Positions 38,977-48,424 of a stretch of 64,000 bases of DNA are shown here, piece after piece (positions within the stretch are counted from its first letter, which is position 1; each line of letters begins with the position of its first letter). Source of the DNA: Trichosphaerium sp. ATCC 40318 (lineage: Eukaryota > Discosea > Flabellinia > Trichosidae); assembly GCA_038496445.1 (NCBI GenBank), contig JALMLS010000093.1, positions 372,001 through 436,000 of the forward strand, read 5' to 3'. The translations under genes were made by a program, and so were the position numbers. The notes under the pieces are model-generated. The model was not told the DNA's origin and did not search any database. It was given only the letters and a program-made list of their open reading frames with translations.

Positions 38977-40510
38977 TTAATACTCCACTACCATTACTTC
39001 TTCTTTTACATGATGGAGTATTGGATAAGAACCGTGTCTTGGAACACGCATTGGTCCCAAACGCCATTGGTTTGTATCAGGATTGTATACATCAACTCGG
39101 TTATAGACATTCTCACTTGTTGCATTAGCTCCAGTTCTAGTTTCTCCTAGATTGAAAAAAAATTGTTAATCTATCATCGCTTAATTTTTGTTTAAACACG
39201 TGACAGGTACCTCCGATTATGTAAAATTGTTTATCTTTATACACAGCACTACCCATCCCACCTGAATTTGTTATTATGTTACGACAACAAGTTATTTAAG
39301 TGTACCTCTTCTTTGAGGTATTGGAGCGAGGTTTGAACCTGGATCTTCACTTGTAATCCATTCATCTGTTTTTGGATCATATACTATTTTTAGATATTAG
39401 TAATACGGTACACTTGAATCTACACTACAAAATAACATACCTTGTACTGTATCGAACCCATTTGCTACTATATTTCGTACAATGCGCCCTCCAAAAACCC
39501 ATATTTTTTCTCCTGTGAAGAGCATTAGCTAGTTTGCTCGTATTGGAAAGTAAAAAGTTAGGTTACCATCTGTTGTAGATGCAGCATGGTTGCGCCCATA
39601 AGGCATTGACTTAAAAGGTACCCATTCATCGTCACCTGTTTAGATAAGGTTATTTTTTGCACGTGATTTTTTGGTTCAACTTACCGCTTTTAGTGTCGTA
39701 TTTTGCGCATTCGTCTGTTGTTCCAGTTCCACCTGGGTTACTTCCTCCGTTGAAGCCTATGATACCGCCACAAGCATAAATCACGTCGTCTAAAGCTACG
39801 ACACATACGGAACCTCCTTCCCAAGGTAGCCTAATTTACAAAAAAGAATTAAAAAAGCGATAAAAACCAAAGAAGCCTCACCCAGCCGCAGTCCTCCACG
39901 TGTCCGTTTCTGGATCGTATATTTGCATTGTACCATATGATTTATCTCCCATACCGCCTACAAGATACCACTCGCCGTTAACAACCGCAGAACCGTGGTG
40001 GTTCCCTAAAAAGATGATTACATCTTGCGTCGTGTATGCAGTAACAGCATTTATTACCTTTATGTATCCTGGTAGCTACAAAATCCCACTTGTTAGTGCT
40101 GAAATCAAACACCATGGTCTCAGTGTTCGTCTAATAACCAAAGCGATCAGAATCGTTGGTGAGCGTTCCCGCTTTTAACAAAAAAACATACCTCTCCAGC
40201 GACATACATCTTGTTGTTTATTACTGCTGACGCAACTTCTCCAGCAGATTTAGGCATAGTGGGCATATTAAACCATTCGTCGTTAACACTAAAAAGGGGT
40301 ATTAATAAGAATAACACCATACGAAGCGATTATGGATAGATAAGGTAGAAAAAAGAAAACGTGCCGGTTGAAGGTAAAGCTGAACACGTGAGGACCGTAA
40401 TTATTTAGCATTACCCAACTGGCAGCTACAGCAATGGCACAAAGTAGAATCAATGTTATTTTAGTAACCAAGTGCAGGTTTTGTGTAAAATCATCTGGTT
40501 TGTTCTTCAT
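38977..40510 (-). CDS. Membrane-anchored kelch-repeat protein
   Basis: The first exon starts MKNKPDDFTQNLHLVTKITL and contains a hydrophobic segment (ITLILLCAIAVAASWVML), probably a signal anchor. It is followed by a six-ish-bladed kelch propeller: VNDEWFNMPTMPKSAGEVAS, NGEWYLVGGMGDKSYGTMQI, IYDPETDTWRTAAG, LPWEGGSVCVVALDDVIYAC, EKIWVFGGRIVRNIV, YDPKTDEWITSEDPGS and VDVYNPDTNQWRLGPMRVPR. Each blade shows the W, the Asp-Pro-x-Thr-x-x-W turn and/or the double Gly. The reading ends VKEEVMVVEY. About eight short introns; the first one is not fully resolved because its phase is ambiguous. The propeller probably faces the exterior or lumen and binds a partner; the function is unknown. Confidence 0.8.
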
Positions 40511-40873
40511 GGTACGTTGTTACTATGTCAAATGTTTTGTCACGTGATAATTTCGAAGGAAAATTCTCCTGTATTTTCGCCCTAAAAGTCAGTGACATTA
40601 AAATAGTGTTTCAACCGCTTTCGTTTGGTACATAATCTGTATGCTATACCTACAGCGAAGAAAGTGCTGACAACTGTTTTTTTGACAAATGAAAAGAACA
40701 ATTTGGTTTTTATCAAAAGTTGAACTGCAGTGGTAGCAGTCCTACTTTGGCTTGTAATCATTGACTAAAATAAGTCATCAGACTAATCACGTGCAAATAG
40801 TTTTAACGTTGCTCAGAAAAATTTATTTATGTTACAGATATTCTACAATACAGCTTGCTCTGCACCCATTAAG
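40511..40873. other. Intergenic spacer
   Basis: A 363-base spacer with two CACGTG sites (40541, 40788). The first lies 31 bases upstream of the kelch start codon. No gene is supported. Confidence 0.45.
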
Positions 40874-43071
40874 TTAGCTAAAATAGTAAGCACCGTAACA
40901 CATAAACATTAAGTACGCACGTGTAATACTACAGACGCCGTGTGTCTCTAAAAGAGGCTTGGTACCCGGAGATACAGGCAAATTTAGCGATGGTTTATAA
41001 TGATTTAATGTAGCTGCAATAGAGTCTGTATCACCTTTCCAGTTATAAGGAATAGGAACAAGACAGATACCTAAATTAAAAAGATTGGTGAGCGTCAAAT
41101 CTTACCAACTGTGATAAAAGCGTGGTACATACCTGCAACTTCACATTGCCTTTGTTTTTCATCATCTCTAACTTTTTGGATATCAGCAAGCTGCCATCTT
41201 GACAAGTCATTATAATGTTGTTCGCCTATGTATCATGTTAAGTTGCTGTACACTATGTGTTTGGAATGTGATAAAACGTGCCCTGGTACTCTATAGCAAT
41301 GTTATGTTCTGGAATAAATACATCGACAGAAAGTCCTCTATCAGTTTTTCTATCATCAATTATAGATTCTTCTAGCACACGACCACGTGGGAAAATAGAC
41401 TTCAATCTCTGTGTTAGTGCTCTTTGAAAAAGTAAGGATCCAAAGCATTTGAGAGAATACACAACATCAACGTACTGCTGCTTTGCTTGTTTACCAGGTA
41501 ATGAAAACTTTTCCCAAACCCAAGGGAAATGAGGTTCGACTTTCTTGAGAATATAAGGCCAGTACTTCAGCACACCGTTACCTTCCATCTGTAAAATCTG
41601 TTCTTTAGATATCTGGTACCTTTATAAAGAAAAAAGTCAGTACTTTAGAGTAATCACACAAATCAAGTCAAGTGTCAATGTACCAGCTTGATGCGTTTGA
41701 TATTTTGTATTGATTTTTAACTTTGGTCAGAAACTCTTTTTGATTTTGTTCACTTGACCAATACCCTGTGCTTCCAAACATCCAAGGACGCCATTTATGT
41801 TTAGGATAAGAGAAAGAAAGAGAGTCAGACAAAGATCCATTGTGCAAGTTCCTAACAGGTTCATTTTTAGAAAAATCACGTGATCAGTCTAAAAAGATGT
41901 TCGAAAAGAAAAAAAAATCTTAAAGCATCCGTACAGTACACCACGGCCACGGTATTTTATTGTGTCTTTCTTTGATATACTGTACCAATCATCTAGCACT
42001 TTAACATTCAAGTATTTCCCAATAACATCTAAACGTTGCTTTTGTCGTTTATTGCTAGCCCAATACTCCTCACCAGAACGACGTAGATATTGAACCCACG
42101 TATAATTAGGATACATACTAGATAGACATGCATTCATAGAACCATTGTAATGCTTGCTATGCACAAGTTAACAACAAACTGAATGAATAAGTGTATCCTG
42201 CGTACAGTAAACCTCCAGCACCTTGCTTGATGAACTGATGTTGATCTACAGTATACCAATCATCCATTGTCTTGATACCAAGCCTTTGTTCAAACACAGG
42301 AGCCATTTGTGTGCTATTCTTTGGATTTTGCCAGTAGTTCGCAGGTGCTTGGCTTGGAGATCTGTTAAACCAAGTGCAAGAAAGACAAAGCTGGTTTTTT
42401 ACGTATATCACGTGTCACGTACGTGAATTGAAATGGCAGCCATGTATGGTATGGATATACGCATGTTAGAGCAGCTACAAGGTCGTTGTAGTGTAAATTT
42501 CTTTGTTTAGAGTTATTTACGGTTTAGTGGTTATTATTGTATCGTACAATATCAATCGTAGTGATTTATGATTAGCTAGAGTGCTCTTATCAATACTATA
42601 CCAGTCGTCAAGAACTTTTAAATTGTTTTTTGCTGAAAACGCTTCAAATACATTTCTCTGTCGGTTTGGGCTGTCATCGAAGAACTCCAGTCGCTGATTT
42701 GATGATTTGGGCGGTTTCTCAGGTTTTTGCCGTTGTTTCTTTCGCTTTATGGCTACTTCGCGTAGAATAGCCGCGTGGGGTAAAAATCCGCGTGTTCTAC
42801 TTCTCATTCCTTTATTTAAATTACATATTTGCGTTTCTGTCACTACCACGCCTGACTGCGTTGTAATGTATCGTGCGCATGGTATCGAGAGTTCAGTGTT
42901 ACCTCTTAAGCTCAGCGTTCTTAAGTGCAGTCCTAGCCACACAATTCCAACCCCGCGATACCAACGCCGTAGCGTTTCAACGCCAGGTATTTTCATCAAG
43001 TTTTGCCAAACAAATAGTGTAAAAGACCGTAAAATGGCCGCACGACGCAGAGTACGCCTAAAATACTTCAT
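40874..43071 (-). CDS. Four-repeat 'DWY' protein with C-terminal PD-(D/E)XK-like domain
   Basis: The N-terminus (MKYFRRTLRRAAILRSFTLF) is Arg-rich and free of acidic residues, like a mitochondrial or organellar targeting peptide. Four repeats of about 65-70 residues follow: LKVLDDWYSIDKSTLANHK, IKTMDDWYTVDQHQFIKQGA, VKVLDDWYSISKKDTIKYRG, and a diverged fourth (ISNASSWYQISKEQILQMEG). Each continues with a Tyr-x-x-(S/D)-L...(Y/F)P-x-(H/Y)-x-W segment such as ALTCVYPYHTWLPFQF. The last domain has GLSVDVFIPEHNIAIEYQGT followed by FYH and a later W-Q-x-x-D-x-x-K-x-x-D run, the layout of a PD-(D/E)XK/Vsr-like nuclease core (D...EYQ...K). It ends YLMFMCYGAYYFS. About seven introns, nearly all with GTAC donors. 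A nucleic-acid role in an organelle is inference. Similar repeat proteins occur in other protists. Confidence 0.7.
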
Positions 43072-43141
43072 TGCGAGTATTAATTTAGTCTAGAAAACGC
43101 GTTCGAAAGCAAACAACCAAATTACTGTTCTACAACTTCCA
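43072..43141. promoter_or_regulatory. Probable bidirectional promoter
   Basis: Only 70 bases separate the start codons of the minus-strand DWY/nuclease-like gene and the plus-strand MORN-type gene. Both untranslated leaders and the promoter must share this space or extend into the neighbouring coding sequence, so joint regulation is likely. No classical TATA box stands out. Confidence 0.5.
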
Positions 43142-44329
43142 ATGGAACTACAGCTAGAAATAATGGATTTAGACGCCGAAATTTACATTCTTTGGCCTCT
43201 ACTATCAACACTCAGTGCAATGAGCTCAAGGTTTGACAACAACTTGAACAAACAAGGTAAATGGATGAGATTCAGCAAGAACCGTAAAGTAGGGCAACGT
43301 TTCTACGCACATGGGCTAAAACAAGGAGAATTCAAAATGTGGCGTAGAACTGGTACACCAGTCAAGTTTTGCTCTTATGTGAACGATAAACTTGATGGAG
43401 ACTATAAAACATGGTTTAGGAATGGTAAGCCTCAGTACCATATTGAGTATAAGGAGGGTAGGAAGAATGGATTATCAAAGTCGTTTTGGAGAGAAACTGG
43501 TACATTGCGGTGCCGCAAGTTCTATGTAAATGGTAAGGAAAATGGAGAGTTTAAAACATACTATAAGAGTGGTCAACTACAAAGACATGGGTATAAAGTC
43601 AATGGTCTTGACGATGGAGAAGAAAAGCGTTGGCATGAAAATGGTCAGCTTGCTCATATTAGTCATAGAGTTAAAGATATAAGAAAAGGAGAGGTTAAGG
43701 AATGGCATGATAATGGTCAGCTTTCAAACCATATTGTTTCTGTTTCTGAGGATAGAGAGAAAGATACTGAGTGGTACGAAACTGGAGAGCTAAAAAGTCG
43801 TTGCTTTTTAGTTCCTAATAGAGAGAAAGCCAAGAATAGATACGGTTACAATCCACCATATTTGAAAGAAGGTGTTGAAAGGAAGTGGTACAAAAGTGGA
43901 CAATTAGAAGTAGAGACAACTTATGTTAAAAATAATAAAGAAGGTGTACAAACGAGCTATCATGAAAATGGCCAAGAAAGTGAGAAATATACTTATGTTA
44001 ATGACAAATGTATAGATCGCAAGTGCTGGTATGATAATGGACAATTAGAGGAGATATTCACCTATAATGATGATGTTGATATGAATAAACAATGGCATAG
44101 GAATGGTCAGATACACCGATGCGGTTTTTATAAAGATGGTAAACTACATGGAACGTATACAGAGTGGCATGACAATGGGACAATGAAAAGTCAAACCGAG
44201 TATTTTGAAGGACTGGTAAAAGGTGTCAACAAAACATGGTATTCAAATGGGCAGTTGCGGACTCGCGCTGATAAAAATAATTCAACTTATGATTGTTGGC
44301 GTGAGGACGGTTCTAAGTATCCGTCTTAA
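43142..44329 (+). CDS. Intronless MORN_2/YwqK-type repeat protein
   Basis: A single 395-residue frame from 43142 to the stop at 44327. After a short N-terminal segment (MELQLEIMDLDAEIYILWPL, weakly F-box-like) it consists of about fourteen repeats of 22-24 residues on the pattern G-x-x-x-x-W-(Y/H)-x-(N/S)GQL-x-x-x-x-x-Y-x-x-(G/D)K, for example KRWHENGQLAHISHRVKDIR and RKWYKSGQLEVETTYVKNNK. These are MORN_2 (PF07661, toxin-antitoxin YwqK) repeats, common in bacteria, protists and large DNA viruses. The absence of introns is unusual for this window. It is divergently paired with the DWY/nuclease-like gene. The repeats are probably a binding surface; the function is unknown. Confidence 0.85.
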   Translation: MELQLEIMDLDAEIYILWPLLSTLSAMSSRFDNNLNKQGKWMRFSKNRKVGQRFYAHGLKQGEFKMWRRTGTPVKFCSYVNDKLDGDYKTWFRNGKPQYHIEYKEGRKNGLSKSFWRETGTLRCRKFYVNGKENGEFKTYYKSGQLQRHGYKVNGLDDGEEKRWHENGQLAHISHRVKDIRKGEVKEWHDNGQLSNHIVSVSEDREKDTEWYETGELKSRCFLVPNREKAKNRYGYNPPYLKEGVERKWYKSGQLEVETTYVKNNKEGVQTSYHENGQESEKYTYVNDKCIDRKCWYDNGQLEEIFTYNDDVDMNKQWHRNGQIHRCGFYKDGKLHGTYTEWHDNGTMKSQTEYFEGLVKGVNKTWYSNGQLRTRADKNNSTYDCWREDGSKYPS

Positions 44330-44525
44330 CCCCAAATACGTCTTTCTATCACGTGTTGCCTTGATACCTTTTCAATCAGAGTGGACAGGTTGGCTTCCTT
44401 CAGTAACTTAGAATATACAGCGTGTTAAAGTTCATCCTAATAAAAAATAATCAACTTAAAAAAGTACGCTCAGTAAATAGATGACTCGCCTCCCAGTAGT
44501 TTGAAACTGAGACTTTAGATGAGAG

Positions 44526-44681
44526 ATGAAGTTTCTGTTAATTAGCTTACTAGTGCTATTTGGTAAATATTAGTGTATCACGTGACTTTTGACTAAGCTA
44601 GGAATCCCAATTTTTGAAGTGATGATATCAACTGCAGTGTGGTATCGATACCAACCTAAACGCGTGCGCGTAGGAAACTGA
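44526..44681 (+). CDS. Candidate small secreted peptide
   Basis: MKFLLISLLVLFG forms a typical signal peptide and is followed by a GTAAAT donor at about 44563. A 38-nt intron ending CTAG joins in frame to IPIFEVMISTAVWYRYQPKR, and translation stops at 44679 after about 40 residues. The intron contains a CACGTG. Alternatively this is a chance frame. The evidence is the signal-like start plus one frame-preserving intron. Confidence 0.35.
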
Positions 44682-44811
44682 AAATAAGTTTTGAGAAAGG
44701 TTCGCAGTGATTGTCACTTGACTTTTTTTTTTCGTTTCAATTTGTGTACAACAAAAAGGCCTGCTTAAGTTCTTCAGAAGTAGCTTATATTATCTACAAA
44801 GAAGCGCAGGC

Positions 44812-47467
44812 ATGCGATATTTGGCGTATTTAGTTGTATTTACGGTATGCGCGAGCACAGCGTATCATATGAGAATAATAGATGATTCAAACGCAGAATA
44901 CTCAAATACACAAGGTAGTAACTCTTTTTACGTGTATTACTTACGTTTTTAGCTTCTACAAGTAATCTAGTTAATATTAACACACGGACTTCCGAAATAA
45001 GGTACGTCTACGCCAGGAAGTGCGGTTTTGAGAATTACTACGAAAAGTCACAAGATAAAAACTAAGCGCCGTTAAATTTATTAAAAACCACCGTATAACA
45101 ACCAAAACTACATCACAACAACGGATTTAATCTTATAACCTCATAAAACTTACTCCTACTCTAAATACTCCATCAAATACCATTTTATAACTCAACTGAC
45201 ACATGTCACATAGAAAATCCGATGAAAAAGCTGTTAAAGGAACTACAGACTCAGCCGTAACAATTTCATCGTTTGGTACTAACACAGCGATTGCACCATC
45301 AGCTCCTTCCGAACCCGTTGCGCCTCATAGTGCACCTACGGAGCCTATGGCGCCCACGAATCCGCCTTCGAAAGTGGTGGCGCCTTCAACGTCTCCGCCT
45401 ACTACGTTAGGTTATACGAAAAAAAAAAAAACTTCAACTTTTCTATTTATACTCCACCTTATCATCATGTGGTTTTATATTTATTCTGTATCTCCATAGT
45501 TTTTTTTGTGAGAAATTTGGTGTGCGTGTGACACCAAGTTATCACGTGCTGGCAAAAAAAAATCGAGTCAACAAATTTTTTACGCCTTTCTCTTTGTCTG
45601 TCCTTGTTATTGTACTTACTAACTGTAATTACATACAGGTCCTGTGGCACCTACAACAAAAGCACCGACAACAAAAGCTCCAACAACAAAGGCCCCAACA
45701 AAGGCTCCTACCACAAAGGCTCCGACAACAAAAGCTCCCACAACAAAGGCACCAACAACAAAAGCACCAACAAAAGCGCCAACAACAAAAGCACCGACAA
45801 CAAAGGCGCCAACAACAAAAGCACCAACGACAAAAGCGCCAACGACAAAGGCACCGACAACAAAAGCACCAACAACAAAGGCTCCAATAACAACGGCACC
45901 TACTACAGTATCGCCTACAGCTAATATTACAAAGCCTCCAACCACTCTTGCACCAACTACTGTTGCTCCATCAGTAAACTTCACTACGCCTACATTATCT
46001 CCAAAGCCACCTGCATCACCAACGTTTACACCCGTTGCTCCTCCATCAAACATGACAAAACCACCTACAGTTTCACCAACTGCGCCAACTGTATCTCCTA
46101 TAGGCTGTCATCCTTGTAAACCCGGATATCACTCAACATCACGTTGTGTAACTACCGGTGATGTATGTCTAAGTGGTTATTGCAGTAAGGGAAAAGACTG
46201 CAAGCATGTGGCACTGGCCTTTATCAGAATCACACGGTGAGTTTTTTACTATGTTTTTTTTTTTAGTTGCATTCAGGTTTGGTATTAAGTTTATGTGTTT
46301 TAGGCGCAAGCTTCCTGTATGTTATGTCAGAAGGGTCAATACCAACCAACTTTTGGAGCTACTGGTTGTCTTACTTGTCAGAAAGGCAATTATTGTCCAG
46401 TAACACAAGCTCAGTATCCAGTGGCTTGTTCGGTTGGACATTTCTGTCCATATGCTGCTATGACAGAACCTAAGGCTTGTCAGCCTAGGTAGGTTTCTAA
46501 CTTACCACGTGACATAAGTAGTTAACTTTGTGATAGGTATTATTGCCCAGACAAACAAATGACTACACCTATGGAGGTAACTTGTCAATTTTCTCAATTT
46601 TCTCACTTTTTTCGTTCATTGTTTGCTCATTAATTGTAGTGCCCACCAGGTTATTATTGTCCAACAAGTAGAATGGTGGCGGCTAAACTGTGCCCAGAAA
46701 AATTCTTTTGTGATTCAGAAATGATAGAGTATCCTGTACGTTCGCGCTTTTTGGTTCTTTCTTTTTTTTTTTTTTGAGTTTTCAAATGTGTTGCTAACTA
46801 TTTTTCTTCAACTAGACGCCATGTCCCGAAAATTCTTATTGTCCTTCTGGTACAATTAATCCTATTAAATGTCCGTTATTATATAATGCCGTTGAAAAAT
46901 CAGTAGTAAGCCAATGAATGTCTTTTTCTTTTTTGTGGTTTTTTTATCTTAATTCTTTCTTTTTAGAAATGCAAACCTTCAGTGGTATTCTGGGTTCTTG
47001 TTGCCATAGCAATTTTAGCTTTGGTACTATTTATTATAACCCTAATACTTATATACCTAACTCAATATTTAGATTATTATTGTTGTAGTCATTATATTTA
47101 CAAGCAGATTCATGGTACGTTTAAAAAAAAACTCCAAAAAAAAAAAAGCGCAAAAACAAAACATTCGTTGCTTCATGCTTTATTATTTTGAAGGAAGATT
47201 TTATGAGCGCTTTCTTGTTTATCATCTGTTGTTTTTCTACAAAATACACAGGTTTTTTCTTTCTTTGACACAAATACGTCTTGGTTGTGAGCTTATTGTT
47301 TTTTGTAACTTTTTTTTTTTTTTCAGATGAAGTCTCGTCAAAAGCAGGAGAGGAAGAAACAAGTAGATCGTCTTATACCCGAGCCAGAAGGTACATGTAT
47401 AAAACACATATTCTAATCTAACACTTGTAATTTTTTTAAAGGTGGTCCTGAATACCAAGGGTTTTAA
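44812..47467 (+). CDS. Cysteine-rich type I membrane protein on a Thr/Lys/Ala/Pro stalk
   Basis: A signal peptide (MRYLAYLVVFTVCASTAYHM) and a short Asn/Ser-rich segment are followed, across a roughly 211-nt intron (45002-45212), by a Pro/Thr/Ala-rich region and then a long TTKAP repeat stalk (45644-45905), likely O-glycosylated. Then come cysteine-rich repeats of the GCC2/GCC3 (ephrin-receptor-like) type: GCHPCKPGYHSTSRC, CQKGQYQPTFGATGCLTCQK, GNYCPVTQAQYPVAC, CPPGYYCPTSRMVAAKLC and CPENSYCPSGTINPIKC. A transmembrane segment (VLVAIAILALVLFIITLILI) precedes a short cytoplasmic tail ending GGPEYQGF. The tail Tyr in PEYQGF could be a phosphorylation site. Joining the first exon to the rest rests on the long intron; two genes are possible. 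Confidence 0.7.
45644..45905 (+). repeat. Coding minisatellite, (ACAACAAAAGCACCA)-type 15-mers
   Basis: About seventeen tandem 12-15-bp units encode TTKAPT or TKAPT. The units differ mostly at synonymous positions (AAA/AAG, GCA/GCG/GCT). Both the opposite strand and the other frames are open here for the same reason, so overlapping frames are artefacts. Confidence 0.9.
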
Positions 47468-47803
47468 TTCAAAGACAGATTGCAGATGACTTTTTTTTTG
47501 AAGTGTAGGAATGTTTTCCAAACACCTTACCTCTTGTACAATACTTAAAATAACTTTCTACTTCTCTATGTGTATCCATTGTGTTTTCATACTGGTAATC
47601 TCAATTTTCAGTGGCACTGTGGCGTTCACTATTAACCAAAGATTCACGTAACAGCGTGCGTCGTCCTGTGGACGAATTGTACTTATGGCGTCACTCTGTT
47701 AAACTCGTTGAACACGATATCATCATTTGCTCAATTACAAAGTTGTACAGCCGTGATAGGTAGGTACGAAATTATTCATTACCTAAGCAAGAAAACGAGG
47801 TTT
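47468..47803. other. Intergenic spacer
   Basis: This stretch holds the 3' end of the cysteine-rich protein gene and further sequence with no supported gene. Confidence 0.35.
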
Positions 47804-48229
47804 TTACTGAGTATCGTGGTTTGTACGCCAAGAATACCCTGTTCGCTGTTGTCCAAGAGCAACACGCGCTTTATGGATAGAAACAGTACTTTGTGGTACA
47901 GTTGTTCGTTTCAGCACCAAGCGTAGAACGCTGTTGTATTGTAGACCATTAACGAACGAATAACCAAATCTTCCCGCTATGGTAATACGGCGTTGTCTGC
48001 CACTCAAAAATAACACACGAGTAGAGCTTTGACGCAAGCGCGATGCTAAACACTGAAAGTACGGAATCAATAGCTCTGAAGTCTTAAAAAGTCTTAAAAA
48101 CCGACACAATCTGCAAAATTCGTGTATAGTTTGCTGCAATGCCCACAGGAAACAGTGCTTTACACAAGCTATTTTAGTCATTTTACAATAATTCGTTTGC
48201 ACTTCCTTTTGTGATTTTTTCGTGTACAT
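47804..48229 (-). CDS. Hypothetical 141-residue open frame
   Basis: An uninterrupted frame starting MYTKKSQKEVQTNYCK, rich in Arg, Leu, Cys and Ser (FCRLCRFLRLFKTSELL, SRLRQSSTRVLFLSGRQRR). There are no domains, signal peptide or repeats. It is longer than chance frames usually are here, and it lies in an otherwise empty 0.95-kb gap upstream of the large SH3 gene, but nothing confirms that it is expressed. Confidence 0.3.
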   Translation of the reverse strand: MYTKKSQKEVQTNYCKMTKIACVKHCFLWALQQTIHEFCRLCRFLRLFKTSELLIPYFQCLASRLRQSSTRVLFLSGRQRRITIAGRFGYSFVNGLQYNSVLRLVLKRTTVPQSTVSIHKARVALGQQRTGYSWRTNHDTQ

Positions 48230-48424
48230 TGGCTTGCTACCTGGTAATTCAGGCTGTGTACTGATGAGGTGAGGAATTTAAAAAAAACTAAACTAAAGAA
48301 CCAAGTACGCAATTAAATTTATTACTAGGCGTAAGCGTTGCAGTACGTTGGAACATAGCGCCGATGATAGGAGGTTCGTCTGTTTCTTTTAAAATTGTTT
48401 TCAGTCTAACTCGCTTTAAGAGAG

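Noticed and set aside
45619-46053. Long minus-strand frame rich in GAFVVGAFVV opposite the Thr/Lys/Ala/Pro repeat
   Set aside because: It is the antisense of a codon-periodic minisatellite. The plus frame has the signal peptide, stalk and Cys-rich context, so this is a shadow.
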